A DNA stretch of 64,000 nt from an uncultured Sphingomonadaceae bacterium (lineage in GTDB: Bacteria; Pseudomonadota; Alphaproteobacteria; Sphingomonadales; Sphingomonadaceae). The translations under genes and the position numbers were made by a program. Each line of letters starts with the position of its first letter. The first letter of the stretch is position 1. The notes beneath the pieces were generated by a model. That model ran no database searches, was not told the DNA's origin, and saw nothing but the letters and a program-made list of their open reading frames with translations. Of this stretch, positions 9,591-18,787 are shown in pieces. The DNA lies in NCBI GenBank assembly GCA_947493325.1, contig CANLQI010000001.1, positions 686,501 through 750,500 of the forward strand, read 5' to 3'.

Positions 9591-10055
9591 TCAGTCGTCG
9601 CGGGAGATTTTCTCGCGCCGCTCGTGCGCTTCCTGCGCCTCGACGCTCATGGTTGCGATAGGCCGCGCGATCAGGCGGCCAAGGCCAATCGGTTCACCGG
9701 TGACTTCGCAATAGCCATATTCGCCCTGGTCAATCCGGCGCAGTGCCGAATCGATTTTGGACACCAGCTTGCGCTGCCGGTCGCGGGTGCGCAGTTCCAG
9801 ACCCCATTCGGTTTCACTGGACGCGCGATCATTCATATCGGCCTCTTGAATGGGGCCGTCCTGCAGTTGCTTCAATGTGCCTTTGGCAGCATCAAGGATG
9901 GAATTTTTCCACTCCTGAAGCAGATTTCGGAAAAATTCCTGCTGCTTTTCAGACATATATTCTTCATCAGCAGAGGGGGTATAGTCTTCGCTAACGGCCC
10001 GGCGGGCTTTGGCGAGAATATCGATATCTTCAACAGCGCTTGCGGCAGTTGCCAT
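9591..10055 (-). CDS. dksA: RNA polymerase-binding transcription factor DksA
   Basis: A 154-residue DksA/TraR-family protein that acts in the RNA polymerase secondary channel and, with ppGpp, adjusts promoter choice under starvation. The coiled-coil tip keeps acidic residues and DRAS (DMNDRAS), followed by the conserved TEWGLELRTRDRQRKL helix. The zinc-finger region reads YGYCEVTGEPIG and then ARPIATMSVEAQ: only the first of the four zinc cysteines is present, the others being Thr, Ser and Ala, as in cysteine-poor DksA variants. The ATG at 10055 has a strong GGAGAG site 5 bases upstream; an upstream in-frame start at 10091 is less likely. Confidence 0.93.
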   Translation of the reverse strand: MATAASAVEDIDILAKARRAVSEDYTPSADEEYMSEKQQEFFRNLLQEWKNSILDAAKGTLKQLQDGPIQEADMNDRASSETEWGLELRTRDRQRKLVSKIDSALRRIDQGEYGYCEVTGEPIGLGRLIARPIATMSVEAQEAHERREKISRDD

Positions 10056-10255
10056 TTGGGCTCTCCAGATTTCGGGTCCGGCATGTTGCATGTCCAGTGT
10101 GCCGAAAGGTTAATCCTCATCTTCTTGGGCGCGCTATAGCTTTGCACCTGCGGTTATACAAGCGGCAATACGGGTGATTTTACATGAGTTATTTTTAGGT
10201 GTGGATTGCAACAGGGACTTGCGCCTTTTACGCGCAAATTGCATAGGGTCAGACC

Positions 10256-11551
10256 ATGCATGATATTAAAACGATACGCGACAATCCTGAAAGCTTTGAT
10301 GCCAGTCTGAAACGCCGCGGCGCAGAGCCTGTTTCTGCGAAAATAATCGCACTGGACAGTTCGCGGCGTGCGCTTTCGACACAGTTGCAGGAAGGGCAGG
10401 CCCGCCGCAATGAGGCATCCAAAGCTATTGGCAAGGCAAAGGCCACGGGTGACGAAGAGGGCGCGCAGGCGTTGATGGCCGAAGTGGCCGCGCTCAAAAC
10501 CGAACTGCCTGCGCTTGAGGAAAAGGCCCGCATCGCGGGTGAAGAGCTCAATACACTGATGGCGGCATTGCCCAATCTGCCGATGGATGAAGTTCCGCAA
10601 GGCGAAGATGAAAATGACAATGTCGAACTGTCACGTTGGGGCACGCCGCGTGTATTCGACTTTGCGCCGCAGGAACACGCCGATATGGGTCCTGCGCTGG
10701 GGCTGGATTTCGAAACGGCTGCGAATATTTCCGGCGCGCGTTTTGCCTTCCTCAAAGGCGATATGGCGCGCTTGCAAAGGGCTATCGGACAATTCATGCT
10801 GGATCAGCAGGTGCAGGCGGGCGGCTATATGGAATGCGCACCGCCGCTGCTGGTGCGCGATGAAGCGATGTTTGGCACGGGGCAATTGCCGAAATTTTCC
10901 GAAGATTCCTTCCAGACCACCGATGGCCGCTGGCTGATTCCGACAGCCGAAGTCAGTCTGACCAATTCGGTGCGTGAAACGATACTGGCGCAAAGCGATC
11001 TGCCGATGCGGCTTACCGCGCTGACATCCTGTTTCCGGTCGGAAGCAGGCTCTGCAGGGCGCGATACGCGCGGCCTGATCCGCCAGCACCAGTTTGAAAA
11101 AGTCGAAATGGTGGCGATCGTACATCCCGATAACAGCGAAGCCGAGCATGAACGCATGACTCAGGCCGCAGAATCGATTCTCCAGCTGCTCGAACTGCCG
11201 TATCGCAAGATGCTGCTATGCACCGGGGATATGGGCGCGACAGCACGCAAAACCTATGATCTGGAAGTCTGGCTGCCCGGGCAGGATACGTACCGTGAAA
11301 TCAGCAGCTGTTCCAACTGCGGTGACTATCAGGCACGGCGCATGAATGCGCGTTTCCGTGCCGAAGGCGAGACAAAGGGTACGCAGTTCGTGCATACGCT
11401 CAATGGGTCCGGCCTGGCCGTGGGCCGCACATTAGTGGCAGTGCTGGAAAACTATCAGCAGGCAGATGGCAGCGTTACGATCCCGGAAGCATTGCGCAGT
11501 TACATGGGCGGCCTGGAAAAGCTGGAAGCTATGCAAAGCGCAAAAGATTAA
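10256..11551 (+). CDS. serS: Seryl-tRNA synthetase
   Basis: A 431-residue class II aminoacyl-tRNA synthetase that charges tRNA-Ser. The N-terminal tRNA-binding coiled-coil arm spans roughly residues 1-110. Motif 2 is visible as [18 protein letters not shown] with the following HQFEKVEMV, and motif 3 as [17 protein letters not shown]. Length is normal for the family. A short inverted repeat (TTGCGC/GCGCAA) lies about 30 bases upstream of the start. An nlpD-like lipoprotein gene follows after 38 bases on the same strand, so the pair may be cotranscribed; the surE and pcm genes that often lie between them in related bacteria are absent. Confidence 0.97.
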   Translation: MHDIKTIRDNPESFDASLKRRGAEPVSAKIIALDSSRRALSTQLQEGQARRNEASKAIGKAKATGDEEGAQALMAEVAALKTELPALEEKARIAGEELNTLMAALPNLPMDEVPQGEDENDNVELSRWGTPRVFDFAPQEHADMGPALGLDFETAANISGARFAFLKGDMARLQRAIGQFMLDQQVQAGGYMECAPPLLVRDEAMFGTGQLPKFSEDSFQTTDGRWLIPTAEVSLTNSVRETILAQSDLPMRLTALTSCFRSEAGSAGRDTRGLIRQHQFEKVEMVAIVHPDNSEAEHERMTQAAESILQLLELPYRKMLLCTGDMGATARKTYDLEVWLPGQDTYREISSCSNCGDYQARRMNARFRAEGETKGTQFVHTLNGSGLAVGRTLVAVLENYQQADGSVTIPEALRSYMGGLEKLEAMQSAKD

Positions 11552-11589
11552 GACTGGCATGCGGATCAAACATTGCTAAACATGCGGCC

Positions 11590-12693
11590 ATGATATTTTC
11601 GGGGGCATATCGGAAATCTGTGGGCGCGCGTGCATATATGGCTTTATGCGCCGTAGTTCTGTTGTCTGCCTGTATTCCGGGTACAACCGAAAGCGCGCCG
11701 CAAAGTGCAGAAACGCCGCCGCGTCTTGAGGCCGATATGCGCGTTCTGGAACAGGATGTCGCGCCGCCGGTTTGGGAGACACGCAAGACAGAGGCCGGTG
11801 CAAAGCAGGTCGCGGGTCAGACCTATATCGTGCAGCGCGGCGACACGCTGCGCGGTATCGGCAATCGCACCGGCGCCGGGTCAGAGATTATTGCGCGCTT
11901 TAACTCTCTTGCCCCGCCTTATATCATCCGTCCGGGGCAGGAACTGAAAATTCCGGCTGGCCGGTATCACAAGGTGGAAACCGGAGAGACCGGCATCGGC
12001 ATTGCCCGTGCCTACGGGCAGGACTGGAGCCGGATTGTGGCTTTGAACGGATTGCAGGAGCCATATATTCTGCGTGTCGGTCAGCGGCTTTTGCTGCCGC
12101 CTGACAATGCACCTGATGATGAAAATACAGCCATGGCCACAGCATCTGCGCCAGAAGATTTGCAAAAACGTGCGGCTGCTTTTGATATAGGTATTGATGA
12201 TATTGTGAGCGGCGGTCAGCCTGCTTTGGCCAGAGGGCGTGTCGCAGCGCAGCCCATACGTACCGCTGCGTCCAAACCGGTGACCAAGGCTATTGCTATT
12301 CCTGCAAAGTTCAGTGGCACATTCCGATGGCCCATTGAAGGCAAATTGACATCCAGTTTTGGTAACAAAGGCGGCGGCAAGGTCAATGAGGGTATTGATA
12401 TCGGTGCGCCGCGGGGCACACCCATACACGCGGCGGCCGATGGCGTGGTATCCTATAGCGGTGACGAAATTGCCGTATTTGGCGGGCTTGTCCTGATAAG
12501 CCACGGAGATGGCTGGGTAACGGCCTATGGCCATGCCGAGCGCCTTGACGTTGTGCGGGGACAGGCGGTTAAGGCTGGACAGGTTATTGGCATATCGGGT
12601 GATAGCGGCTATGCAAGTCAGCCGCAATTGCACTTTCAGATACGGAAAGCACTAAAACCCGTTAATCCGATATTGCATTTGCCGGCACAATAG
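11590..12693 (+). CDS. NlpD-like lipoprotein with LysM domains and degenerate LytM domain
   Basis: A 367-residue cell-envelope protein. A lipoprotein signal ends in the lipobox LSAC with Cys28. Two LysM peptidoglycan-binding domains follow, YIVQRGDTLRGIG near residues 79-120 and YHKVETGETGIGIA near 122-170. The C-terminal 110 residues form an M23/LytM domain. Its zinc ligands are broken: the usual HxGxD reads NEGID and the usual HLH reads QLHF, the same losses seen in E. coli NlpD. It is therefore probably not a hydrolase but an activator of amidases in daughter-cell separation, which is inference from NlpD/EnvC. It follows serS closely on the same strand. Confidence 0.9.
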   Translation: MIFSGAYRKSVGARAYMALCAVVLLSACIPGTTESAPQSAETPPRLEADMRVLEQDVAPPVWETRKTEAGAKQVAGQTYIVQRGDTLRGIGNRTGAGSEIIARFNSLAPPYIIRPGQELKIPAGRYHKVETGETGIGIARAYGQDWSRIVALNGLQEPYILRVGQRLLLPPDNAPDDENTAMATASAPEDLQKRAAAFDIGIDDIVSGGQPALARGRVAAQPIRTAASKPVTKAIAIPAKFSGTFRWPIEGKLTSSFGNKGGGKVNEGIDIGAPRGTPIHAAADGVVSYSGDEIAVFGGLVLISHGDGWVTAYGHAERLDVVRGQAVKAGQVIGISGDSGYASQPQLHFQIRKALKPVNPILHLPAQ

Positions 12694-12733
12694 AACCAGT
12701 TTTGGCGCGAAAGATATTGGACAATAATAGTAT

Positions 12734-13786
12734 ATGAGCGGACGCCGCAGTCTTGAAAAATACACCGCCCTGACCCGCCGGTCGGGCATGCCTTTATGGG
12801 TCGATATTGCGTGGCGTGTGGGTTTTGTCATTGGGCTGATCGCGGTGGCAATTGCGGTGCACTGGTTTGACAAGGATGGCCTGCGCGACAGTTATGACGG
12901 CCATGTCAGCTTTCTGGATGTTATCTATTTTACGATGATTTCCATCACAACAACCGGCTATGGCGATATCGCACCGGTGACGGAACGGGCGCGCATGTTC
13001 GATGCGATGGTGGTGACACCGATCCGCATTTTCGTGGTTTTGATTTTTATCGGCACGGCGTATAACTTCGTGTTCAAACGTACCTGGGATGTATGGCGTA
13101 TGAAAGTAATTCAAAGAAACTTGCACGACCACATCGTGGTCCTTGGATTTGGAACCAGCGGCAAGGAAGCCGTTGAGGAACTGATCGCCCGCGGCACGCC
13201 GGTGGAAGATATCGTGATTGTCGATACTTCGTCCAGCAATCTGCACGAAGCGGAAAAAATGGGGTGCGCCGTGCTGACCGGCGACGCGACGCGTGACACC
13301 GTGTTGATGACCGCCAAGGTCTCTAGGGCTAAGTCGGTGGTGGTATCGGCGGGCCGCGACGATACCAGTATCTTGATTGTGCTGACCGTGCGCCATCTAG
13401 CACACCATGTGCCGATCAGCGTGTCGGTACGTGCGGCGGATAACGAATTGCTGGCGCGTCAGGCCGGGGCAACAACCGTCATCAATCCGGTCAGTTTTGC
13501 CGGGTTGCTGCTCGCCAGTTCCTGCCATGGCGCGAATATTTCCGATTATTTGAGCGATCTTGCGTCCATCCACGGCCGTGTCAAGCTCAATCAGCGGCCT
13601 GTCGCTGACGATGAAATCGGCCGCAGTCTGGGACAGCTTACCAACAATGGTCTAGGCGTGCGTATTTACCGCGACGGCAAGGCGCATGGTTTCTGGGAAG
13701 AGGAAACCAAGGAGCTGATCGCAGGCGATACAATTGTGGAAATCATACCTGGCAAAGGCGCGGAACTGGAACCCGAAGCTGCCTGA
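12734..13786 (+). CDS. Potassium channel with RCK/TrkA-N domain
   Basis: A 350-residue protein built as a two-helix potassium channel plus a cytoplasmic regulatory domain. Helix 1 spans about residues 25-45. The pore loop carries the selectivity filter TTGYGD (residues 73-78) in SITTTGYGDIAPVT, and helix 2 follows. From about residue 130 a Rossmann RCK domain begins with IVVLGFGTSGKEAVEEL, a GxGxxG-like nucleotide-binding loop, and a predicted acidic partner at VIVDTSSSN. The C-terminal about 80 residues resemble a TrkA-C domain. The protein should gate K+ flux across the inner membrane in response to a nucleotide or ion. It starts 40 bases after the nlpD-like gene and could belong to the same transcript. 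Confidence 0.92.
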   Translation: MSGRRSLEKYTALTRRSGMPLWVDIAWRVGFVIGLIAVAIAVHWFDKDGLRDSYDGHVSFLDVIYFTMISITTTGYGDIAPVTERARMFDAMVVTPIRIFVVLIFIGTAYNFVFKRTWDVWRMKVIQRNLHDHIVVLGFGTSGKEAVEELIARGTPVEDIVIVDTSSSNLHEAEKMGCAVLTGDATRDTVLMTAKVSRAKSVVVSAGRDDTSILIVLTVRHLAHHVPISVSVRAADNELLARQAGATTVINPVSFAGLLLASSCHGANISDYLSDLASIHGRVKLNQRPVADDEIGRSLGQLTNNGLGVRIYRDGKAHGFWEEETKELIAGDTIVEIIPGKGAELEPEAA

Positions 13787-13807
13787 CAGACAGTTTCCGG
13801 GATAATT

Positions 13808-14206
13808 CTAACTGGCGTAGAACCACGCCATGACCAGCCCCATTGCGGTATAGAAAAGCAGCCAGTATCCGGCATCAATCAGGAACAAACCCATTTTCTT
13901 TTGCGAAAAAAGGTAATTCGTGCCGATCGCGGGAATGATAAAGCCGAGCGCAATGCCGACACTCATCATCATAATGCCGCGAAATGACGATCCGCCCATC
14001 ATTGCAAACATATGCGAAAGCGCAGTTGCCGAAATCAGGCTGAGCACGAAGGTCGTGCCATAGATTTTCATCATATTGCTGTTTTTGACATCATCCTCAG
14101 TAATGCCCGATGCCTCCATCCAGCGTTTGCCCATGATGGGTCCATACCAGATGCCGCCCACCATAAAGCCGGTCAGTGCAGCCAAAAATACGGATAACCA
14201 GTTCAT
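13808..14206 (-). CDS. DUF1761 membrane protein
   Basis: A 132-residue integral membrane protein of the DUF1761 family, with four hydrophobic segments and the family's first-helix motif GGIWYGPIMGKRWME after MNWLSVFLAALTGF. The function of the family is not known. I chose the ATG at 14206 because a very strong GGGAGG site lies 5-6 bases upstream; an in-frame start at 14236 lacks one. It is convergent with the potassium channel gene and divergent from rimO. Confidence 0.87.
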   Translation of the reverse strand: MNWLSVFLAALTGFMVGGIWYGPIMGKRWMEASGITEDDVKNSNMMKIYGTTFVLSLISATALSHMFAMMGGSSFRGIMMMSVGIALGFIIPAIGTNYLFSQKKMGLFLIDAGYWLLFYTAMGLVMAWFYAS

Positions 14207-14348
14207 TCGTTCCCTCCCTTTATTGTCAATGACCACTGCGTTAGCGCATTAATACGGCCATGGTCAATTTCAACTGGACCACAGCAAAACCAAAGACTGC
14301 GCAAAACACGTGACATTTGCGGCATACGAGCGTAAACGCGCCAACATT

Positions 14349-15707
14349 ATGGCAACGCAAATTCCTTTACCGCCGAAAGTCGGCATGGTCTCGCTCGGCT
14401 GTCCCAAAGCTCTGGTCGACAGCGAACGCATCCTCACCAAGCTGCGCGCTGATGGCTATGATATGTCGCCCGATTATGCGGGCGCGGATGTCGTGCTCGT
14501 CAATACATGCGGGTTTCTGGACAGTGCGAAGGAAGAGTCGCTCGAAGCCATTGGCGAAGCGATGGCGGAAAATGGCCGAGTGATTGTCACTGGCTGTATG
14601 GGCAATGAAGCGGATGCTATCCGCGCGCGCTTCCCGGATGTGCTGGCCGTTACCGGTGCGCATCAATATGAAGATGTGGTGGGCGCCGTGCATGAAGCGG
14701 CACCGCCCGCACGCGGTGAATTTGTCGATCTGGTACCGGATGCGGGCCTGAAACTCACGCCGCGCCATTACAGCTATCTGAAAATTTCCGAAGGGTGTAA
14801 TCATCGCTGTTCCTTCTGCATTATCCCCAGCCTGCGCGGTGATTTGGTCAGCCGCCGTCCTGATGCCATCCTGCGCGAGGCCGAAAAGCTGGTGGCTGCG
14901 GGCACAAGGGAACTGCTGGTCATATCGCAGGACACATCGGCCTATGGTGTGGATATAAAACATCAACCCCGTGAATGGCATGGGCGTGAGGTGAGGGCGC
15001 ATATGACCGATCTGGCTCGCGAACTTGGCACGTTGGGCGCGTGGGTGCGGCTACACTATGTCTATCCTTACCCACATGTTGACAAAGTCATACCGCTGAT
15101 GGCGGAAGGTCTTATCACGCCTTATCTGGATATTCCGTTCCAGCATGCCGCGCCGTCCGTGCTGAAACGCATGAAACGCCCCGCCAATGAAGCCAAAGTA
15201 TTGAACCGTTTGAAAGGCTGGCGCGAGATTTGCCCTGATATCACAGTGCGTTCGACTTTCGTGGTCGGATTTCCGGGTGAGAGTGAGGAAGATTTCCAGT
15301 ATCTTCTCGATTGGCTCGACGAGGCGCAGCTTGACCGCGTTGGCGGTTTTCGGTTCGAACCCGTTGAGGGGGCATCCGCGAATGATCTGGACGGCGCAGT
15401 GCCTGAGGAAGTCAAGGAAGAGCGCTATCAGCGCCTGATGGAAAAGACCGCGGCAATCAGCGCCGCCAAACTTGCCGCGAAAGTGGGCCGGACGCTTCCC
15501 GTTATTATCGATGAACTCGGCGAGGCGGATGAAGACGGCAGCATCGGCGCAACAGGCCGGTCGCAGGCTGACGCTCCAGAAATCGATGGTAATGTGTTCC
15601 TGCGCGATGTACAGGCTGTCAGCGGCGGATTGTTGCAGGGCGATATTGTCAACGTGGTTATCGAAGACGCTGACGAACATGATTTATATGGTGTGGTGAT
15701 CACGTAA
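14349..15707 (+). CDS. rimO: Ribosomal protein S12 methylthiotransferase
   Basis: A 452-residue radical SAM enzyme that methylthiolates the conserved aspartate of ribosomal protein S12. Three parts are present. The N-terminal UPF0004 domain holds the cysteines in [29 protein letters not shown] and TGCMGNEA, which bind the auxiliary iron-sulfur cluster. The radical SAM core has [10 protein letters not shown] with Cys150, Cys154 and Cys157. The C-terminal TRAM domain recognises the ribosome. Serine in LDSAKEES-type wording separates RimO from MiaB. The ATG at 14349 gives the usual N-terminus; the reading frame is open to 14310. A perfect 15-bp palindrome, TCACAATTATTGTGA (15711-15725), follows the stop by 3 bases. 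Confidence 0.95.
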   Translation: MATQIPLPPKVGMVSLGCPKALVDSERILTKLRADGYDMSPDYAGADVVLVNTCGFLDSAKEESLEAIGEAMAENGRVIVTGCMGNEADAIRARFPDVLAVTGAHQYEDVVGAVHEAAPPARGEFVDLVPDAGLKLTPRHYSYLKISEGCNHRCSFCIIPSLRGDLVSRRPDAILREAEKLVAAGTRELLVISQDTSAYGVDIKHQPREWHGREVRAHMTDLARELGTLGAWVRLHYVYPYPHVDKVIPLMAEGLITPYLDIPFQHAAPSVLKRMKRPANEAKVLNRLKGWREICPDITVRSTFVVGFPGESEEDFQYLLDWLDEAQLDRVGGFRFEPVEGASANDLDGAVPEEVKEERYQRLMEKTAAISAAKLAAKVGRTLPVIIDELGEADEDGSIGATGRSQADAPEIDGNVFLRDVQAVSGGLLQGDIVNVVIEDADEHDLYGVVIT

Positions 15708-15815
15708 CCTTCACAATTATTGTGATTTACCAGTAAGCCTCTGTATATCGCACCTGCCTATTTGAATTGAAGTGTATGACATGAATGCCACAGTTTATGA
15801 CAATCTTCTTACATA

Positions 15816-15855
15816 TTGACAGGTTCGGCTTGTGTTTGGCCGAATCTGATATAAA
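15816..15855 (+). promoter_or_regulatory. Candidate promoter/operator region of the TonB-dependent receptor gene
   Basis: In the 190-bp gap before the receptor gene, TTGACA (15816-15821) and TATAAA (15850-15855) both resemble sigma-70 elements, but they are 28 bases apart, too far for a simple promoter. Between them lies an inverted repeat TTCGGC / GCCGAA (about 15824-15845). Either TATAAA pairs with a weaker -35 element, or the repeat is an operator. AGGAG at 15882-15886 is a good ribosome-binding site for the ATG at 15898. Only the motifs are seen; their use is inference. Confidence 0.35.
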
Positions 15856-15897
15856 GTCTCGCTCCTAAAAAAGATAAAATCTCAGGAGACGGACCCC

Positions 15898-18612
15898 ATG
15901 AAATATATTTTCAAGACCTCTGCTTGCGCGCTTGCTTTATCAGCTGTGTGTGCGGCACCTGTTTATGCGCAGGACCAGACTGACCAGGCGGCGGAAGCTG
16001 CCGAAGAAGAGTTTGATGATGGCAATGTCATTGTGGTGCGTGCGCAGGGCCGTGAACAGGCATTGGCCGATGTGCCGGTCGCAATTTCCGCAGTGAGCGC
16101 GGACGACCTGCAGAAAAGCGGGGCCAGCGATATTCGCGAACTGAATCAGCTTGCACCCTCGCTGCTCGTCTCCTCCACCGGCAATGAAGCCAACGGTTCC
16201 GCGCGTATTCGCGGCATTGGCACAGTGGGCGATAACCCCGGCCTTGAAAGCTCGGTCGCGGTCTTTATCGACGGCGTCTACCGTTCACGCAGCGGTAATG
16301 CGCTGGGCGAGATTGGCCCGATCGACCGGGTGGAAATCCTGCGCGGTCCGCAGGGCACCTTGGGCGGCCGTAACTCTTCGGCGGGCCTTATCAGCATTTA
16401 TACTGCGCCGCCCGAGTTTGAATTTGGCGGCTATGGCGCATTCACCTATGGTAATTTTGACCAGTTGCGTATCGAAGGCGGCCTGAATGCGCCGCTTGGT
16501 GATACAGTGGCGGCCCGTATCGACGGGGTGTACCTGAAGCGTGACGGTTTTTATAACGATGTTGTGAACGGCACGGATGTAAATGACAAGGACCGCTATC
16601 TGGTGCGTGGCCAGTTGTTGTTTGAACCCAATTCCGATCTTTCAATTCGCTTGATTGGTGATTATTCAAAAAAAGACGAAGCATGTTGCGCGGCAACATT
16701 TGTGCAGCCTGACTTTGCTCCATTTGCGCGCGTTAGCCCTGGATTAAACGGTTTTAACAAACCGGTGGGGCCATCACCTGCACTCACCAGCACTGATAAC
16801 CCGATTATTCCGATTTTGCTTGGTCTTGGTCAAGATCCGCGCGCTTTGACTCAAAGCACGTTCAACCGTGATATCTATGTTTCTCTAGGTCGTTCGTATG
16901 ATGGTGAAACAGAAGATTATGGTGTCTCGCTGGAGGTGAATTACGATCTTGGTGGCGTGAATCTGACGTCGATTACCGGCTATCGTGATTATTCAAACTT
17001 TCAGGGTTCGGACACCGATTACACACAGATTGACATTCTCTACCGTGCCCCTGGCCGCGATGCTGGGGCGCGTGAGTTTAAAACCTTTACGCAGGAACTT
17101 CGCCTACAGGGTTCGGCATTTGATGACCGGCTCGACTGGTTGGTTGGTGCTTTTTATGCAAATGAGAAATTGGAAACACGTGATAACCTGCGCTTTGGTT
17201 CGCAATATGGTGCATTTGCTCCATGCCGCATCATAAATGCAGTTAATCCGGCGCTGGCATCACCTGGTGATACCGGTTGTATTTCAGCCGGTGGCCGCGC
17301 TTTACTATCTGCAAACGGTGGGGCCTTTGGTCCGGCAACGCCGCTTATCTTTGCTGGCCTGGATAATCTTGCGACGCTTAATGATTTGGGTGGTGCAGGC
17401 GATGTGTATAACCAGGACAGCGAAAGCTTCGCTGTCTTTACACATAATATTATCCATATCACCGACCGTCTCGACCTCACACTGGGTCTGCGCTATACTA
17501 ATGAAACCAAAGATTTCAGCGCGACATTTGCGAATGACAACAATGTCTGCCCGACACAGCGCGGGTTGCTGTCAGGGCTGCTCGGGGTTCCATCACTCGC
17601 GCCGCTTGCTGGCGGTTTGATCGCATTGGCTTGTCAGGGTAACTCCACATCCGAACTGGATGGCTTGTCCGTAGCTGACGACCGCGACGAGAATGAATTT
17701 ACCGGTACGGCAATTCTTTCTTACAAGGCCACTGATGACCTGCTGCTCTATGCCAGCTATTCGCGTGGATATAAGGCTGGCGGTTTCAATCTTGACCGTT
17801 CGGCGCTTTCCAATCCGCTTTTCTTAGACGCGACGAACCTGAATGTTGCGAACTTGCAATTCGGACAGGAAACCGTGAACGCCTATGAAATCGGTGCGAA
17901 ATATTCCACGCCTGAATTCACGTTCGGCATTTCGGCTTTCCGTCAGGAATTCACGAATTTCCAGCTGAATACATTTAATGGCTCGGTCTTCCTCGTGCAG
18001 AATGTCAACAGCTGCGGCACAGGTCTGGGCGGTGCGGATATTGATGCAGATGCTGCCACGGGCGCATGTGATCCGGGCGATGTTGAAGCTGGCGTAATTG
18101 CGCAGGGCGTCGAGCTGGAAGCAACGATGAGCCCCATTGATTATGTGAATGTCAGCATGGGCGTTACTTACAGCGATACGAGTTATCAAAATGACCTTAT
18201 AGGTAATGACAGCGGTGCTCCGCTGGACCCGGCTCTGCGCCTGCTGCCGGGTGATAATCTGTCCAATGCGCCCGAAGTGACTGCGACCGCTTCACTGTCG
18301 TACACACCGCCTATTGGTAACAGTGGCCTGACCGGTCTGTTCTACGTAAACGCCCGTATGAGCAGTGACTATAATACGGGTTCCGACCTGTTATTTGGTA
18401 AGGAGCAGGACGGCTATTTCCTAGTTAACGGACGGATCGGTATTCGCGGTCCAGATCAAAAATGGGCGATTGAAGGCTGGGTGCAGAACCTGTTTGACAA
18501 GGATTACACGCAGGTTGCGTTTAACACGCCGTTTGTCGCATCACAGCAGACTTACTCTGCGTTTCTTGCCGAGCCACGTACATACGGCATTACACTACGC
18601 GGTAGTTTCTAA
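15898..18612 (+). CDS. TonB-dependent outer-membrane receptor
   Basis: A 904-residue outer-membrane active transporter. A signal peptide runs to about residue 24 (PVYAQ). An acidic stretch leads to a TonB-box-like sequence, DGNVIVVRAQ, then the plug domain (DVPVAISAVSADDLQKSG, IRELNQLAPSL, VEILRGPQGTLGGRNSSAGLI). The remainder alternates aromatic-rich beta strands of a 22-strand barrel and ends in the terminal phenylalanine of RGSF, as needed for barrel assembly. This class, numerous in sphingomonads, imports ligands that are often plant, steroid or aromatic compounds rather than iron chelates. The substrate is unknown. No TonB-ExbBD or regulator gene is adjacent; a flavin monooxygenase follows after about 175 bases and a hairpin. 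Confidence 0.95.
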   Translation: MKYIFKTSACALALSAVCAAPVYAQDQTDQAAEAAEEEFDDGNVIVVRAQGREQALADVPVAISAVSADDLQKSGASDIRELNQLAPSLLVSSTGNEANGSARIRGIGTVGDNPGLESSVAVFIDGVYRSRSGNALGEIGPIDRVEILRGPQGTLGGRNSSAGLISIYTAPPEFEFGGYGAFTYGNFDQLRIEGGLNAPLGDTVAARIDGVYLKRDGFYNDVVNGTDVNDKDRYLVRGQLLFEPNSDLSIRLIGDYSKKDEACCAATFVQPDFAPFARVSPGLNGFNKPVGPSPALTSTDNPIIPILLGLGQDPRALTQSTFNRDIYVSLGRSYDGETEDYGVSLEVNYDLGGVNLTSITGYRDYSNFQGSDTDYTQIDILYRAPGRDAGAREFKTFTQELRLQGSAFDDRLDWLVGAFYANEKLETRDNLRFGSQYGAFAPCRIINAVNPALASPGDTGCISAGGRALLSANGGAFGPATPLIFAGLDNLATLNDLGGAGDVYNQDSESFAVFTHNIIHITDRLDLTLGLRYTNETKDFSATFANDNNVCPTQRGLLSGLLGVPSLAPLAGGLIALACQGNSTSELDGLSVADDRDENEFTGTAILSYKATDDLLLYASYSRGYKAGGFNLDRSALSNPLFLDATNLNVANLQFGQETVNAYEIGAKYSTPEFTFGISAFRQEFTNFQLNTFNGSVFLVQNVNSCGTGLGGADIDADAATGACDPGDVEAGVIAQGVELEATMSPIDYVNVSMGVTYSDTSYQNDLIGNDSGAPLDPALRLLPGDNLSNAPEVTATASLSYTPPIGNSGLTGLFYVNARMSSDYNTGSDLLFGKEQDGYFLVNGRIGIRGPDQKWAIEGWVQNLFDKDYTQVAFNTPFVASQQTYSAFLAEPRTYGITLRGSF

Positions 18613-18637
18613 GGCACTATAATATATAATTTCCATG

Positions 18638-18678
18638 CAATCGCGCTGTCTCCTAATAGGAGGCTGCGCGATTGTCAT
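18638..18678 (+). terminator. Hairpin terminator after the TonB-dependent receptor
   Basis: Nine perfectly paired bases (CAATCGCGC at 18638-18646 with GCGCGATTG at 18666-18674) enclose a second inner stem CTCCT/AGGAG. Only a short T-rich run (TCATTT) follows, so it may act as a weak intrinsic terminator or as an mRNA 3'-end stabiliser. Confidence 0.55.
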
Positions 18679-18787
18679 TTGGTCGCTGTGATAGTCCGTA
18701 TGGGTATCCAGTTGCAATTTGCAACGATGTCAGTAAGCTGTCTCTGTTCAGACTGAACAGCGTCACCATGCGCATATGGAGCGGAAC

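Noticed and set aside
15711-15725. Perfect palindrome TCACAATTATTGTGA after rimO as a CRP/FNR site
   Set aside because: The half-sites point the wrong way for CRP (TGTGA-N6-TCACA). It could still be an operator or a small terminator stem, but there is no supporting evidence.
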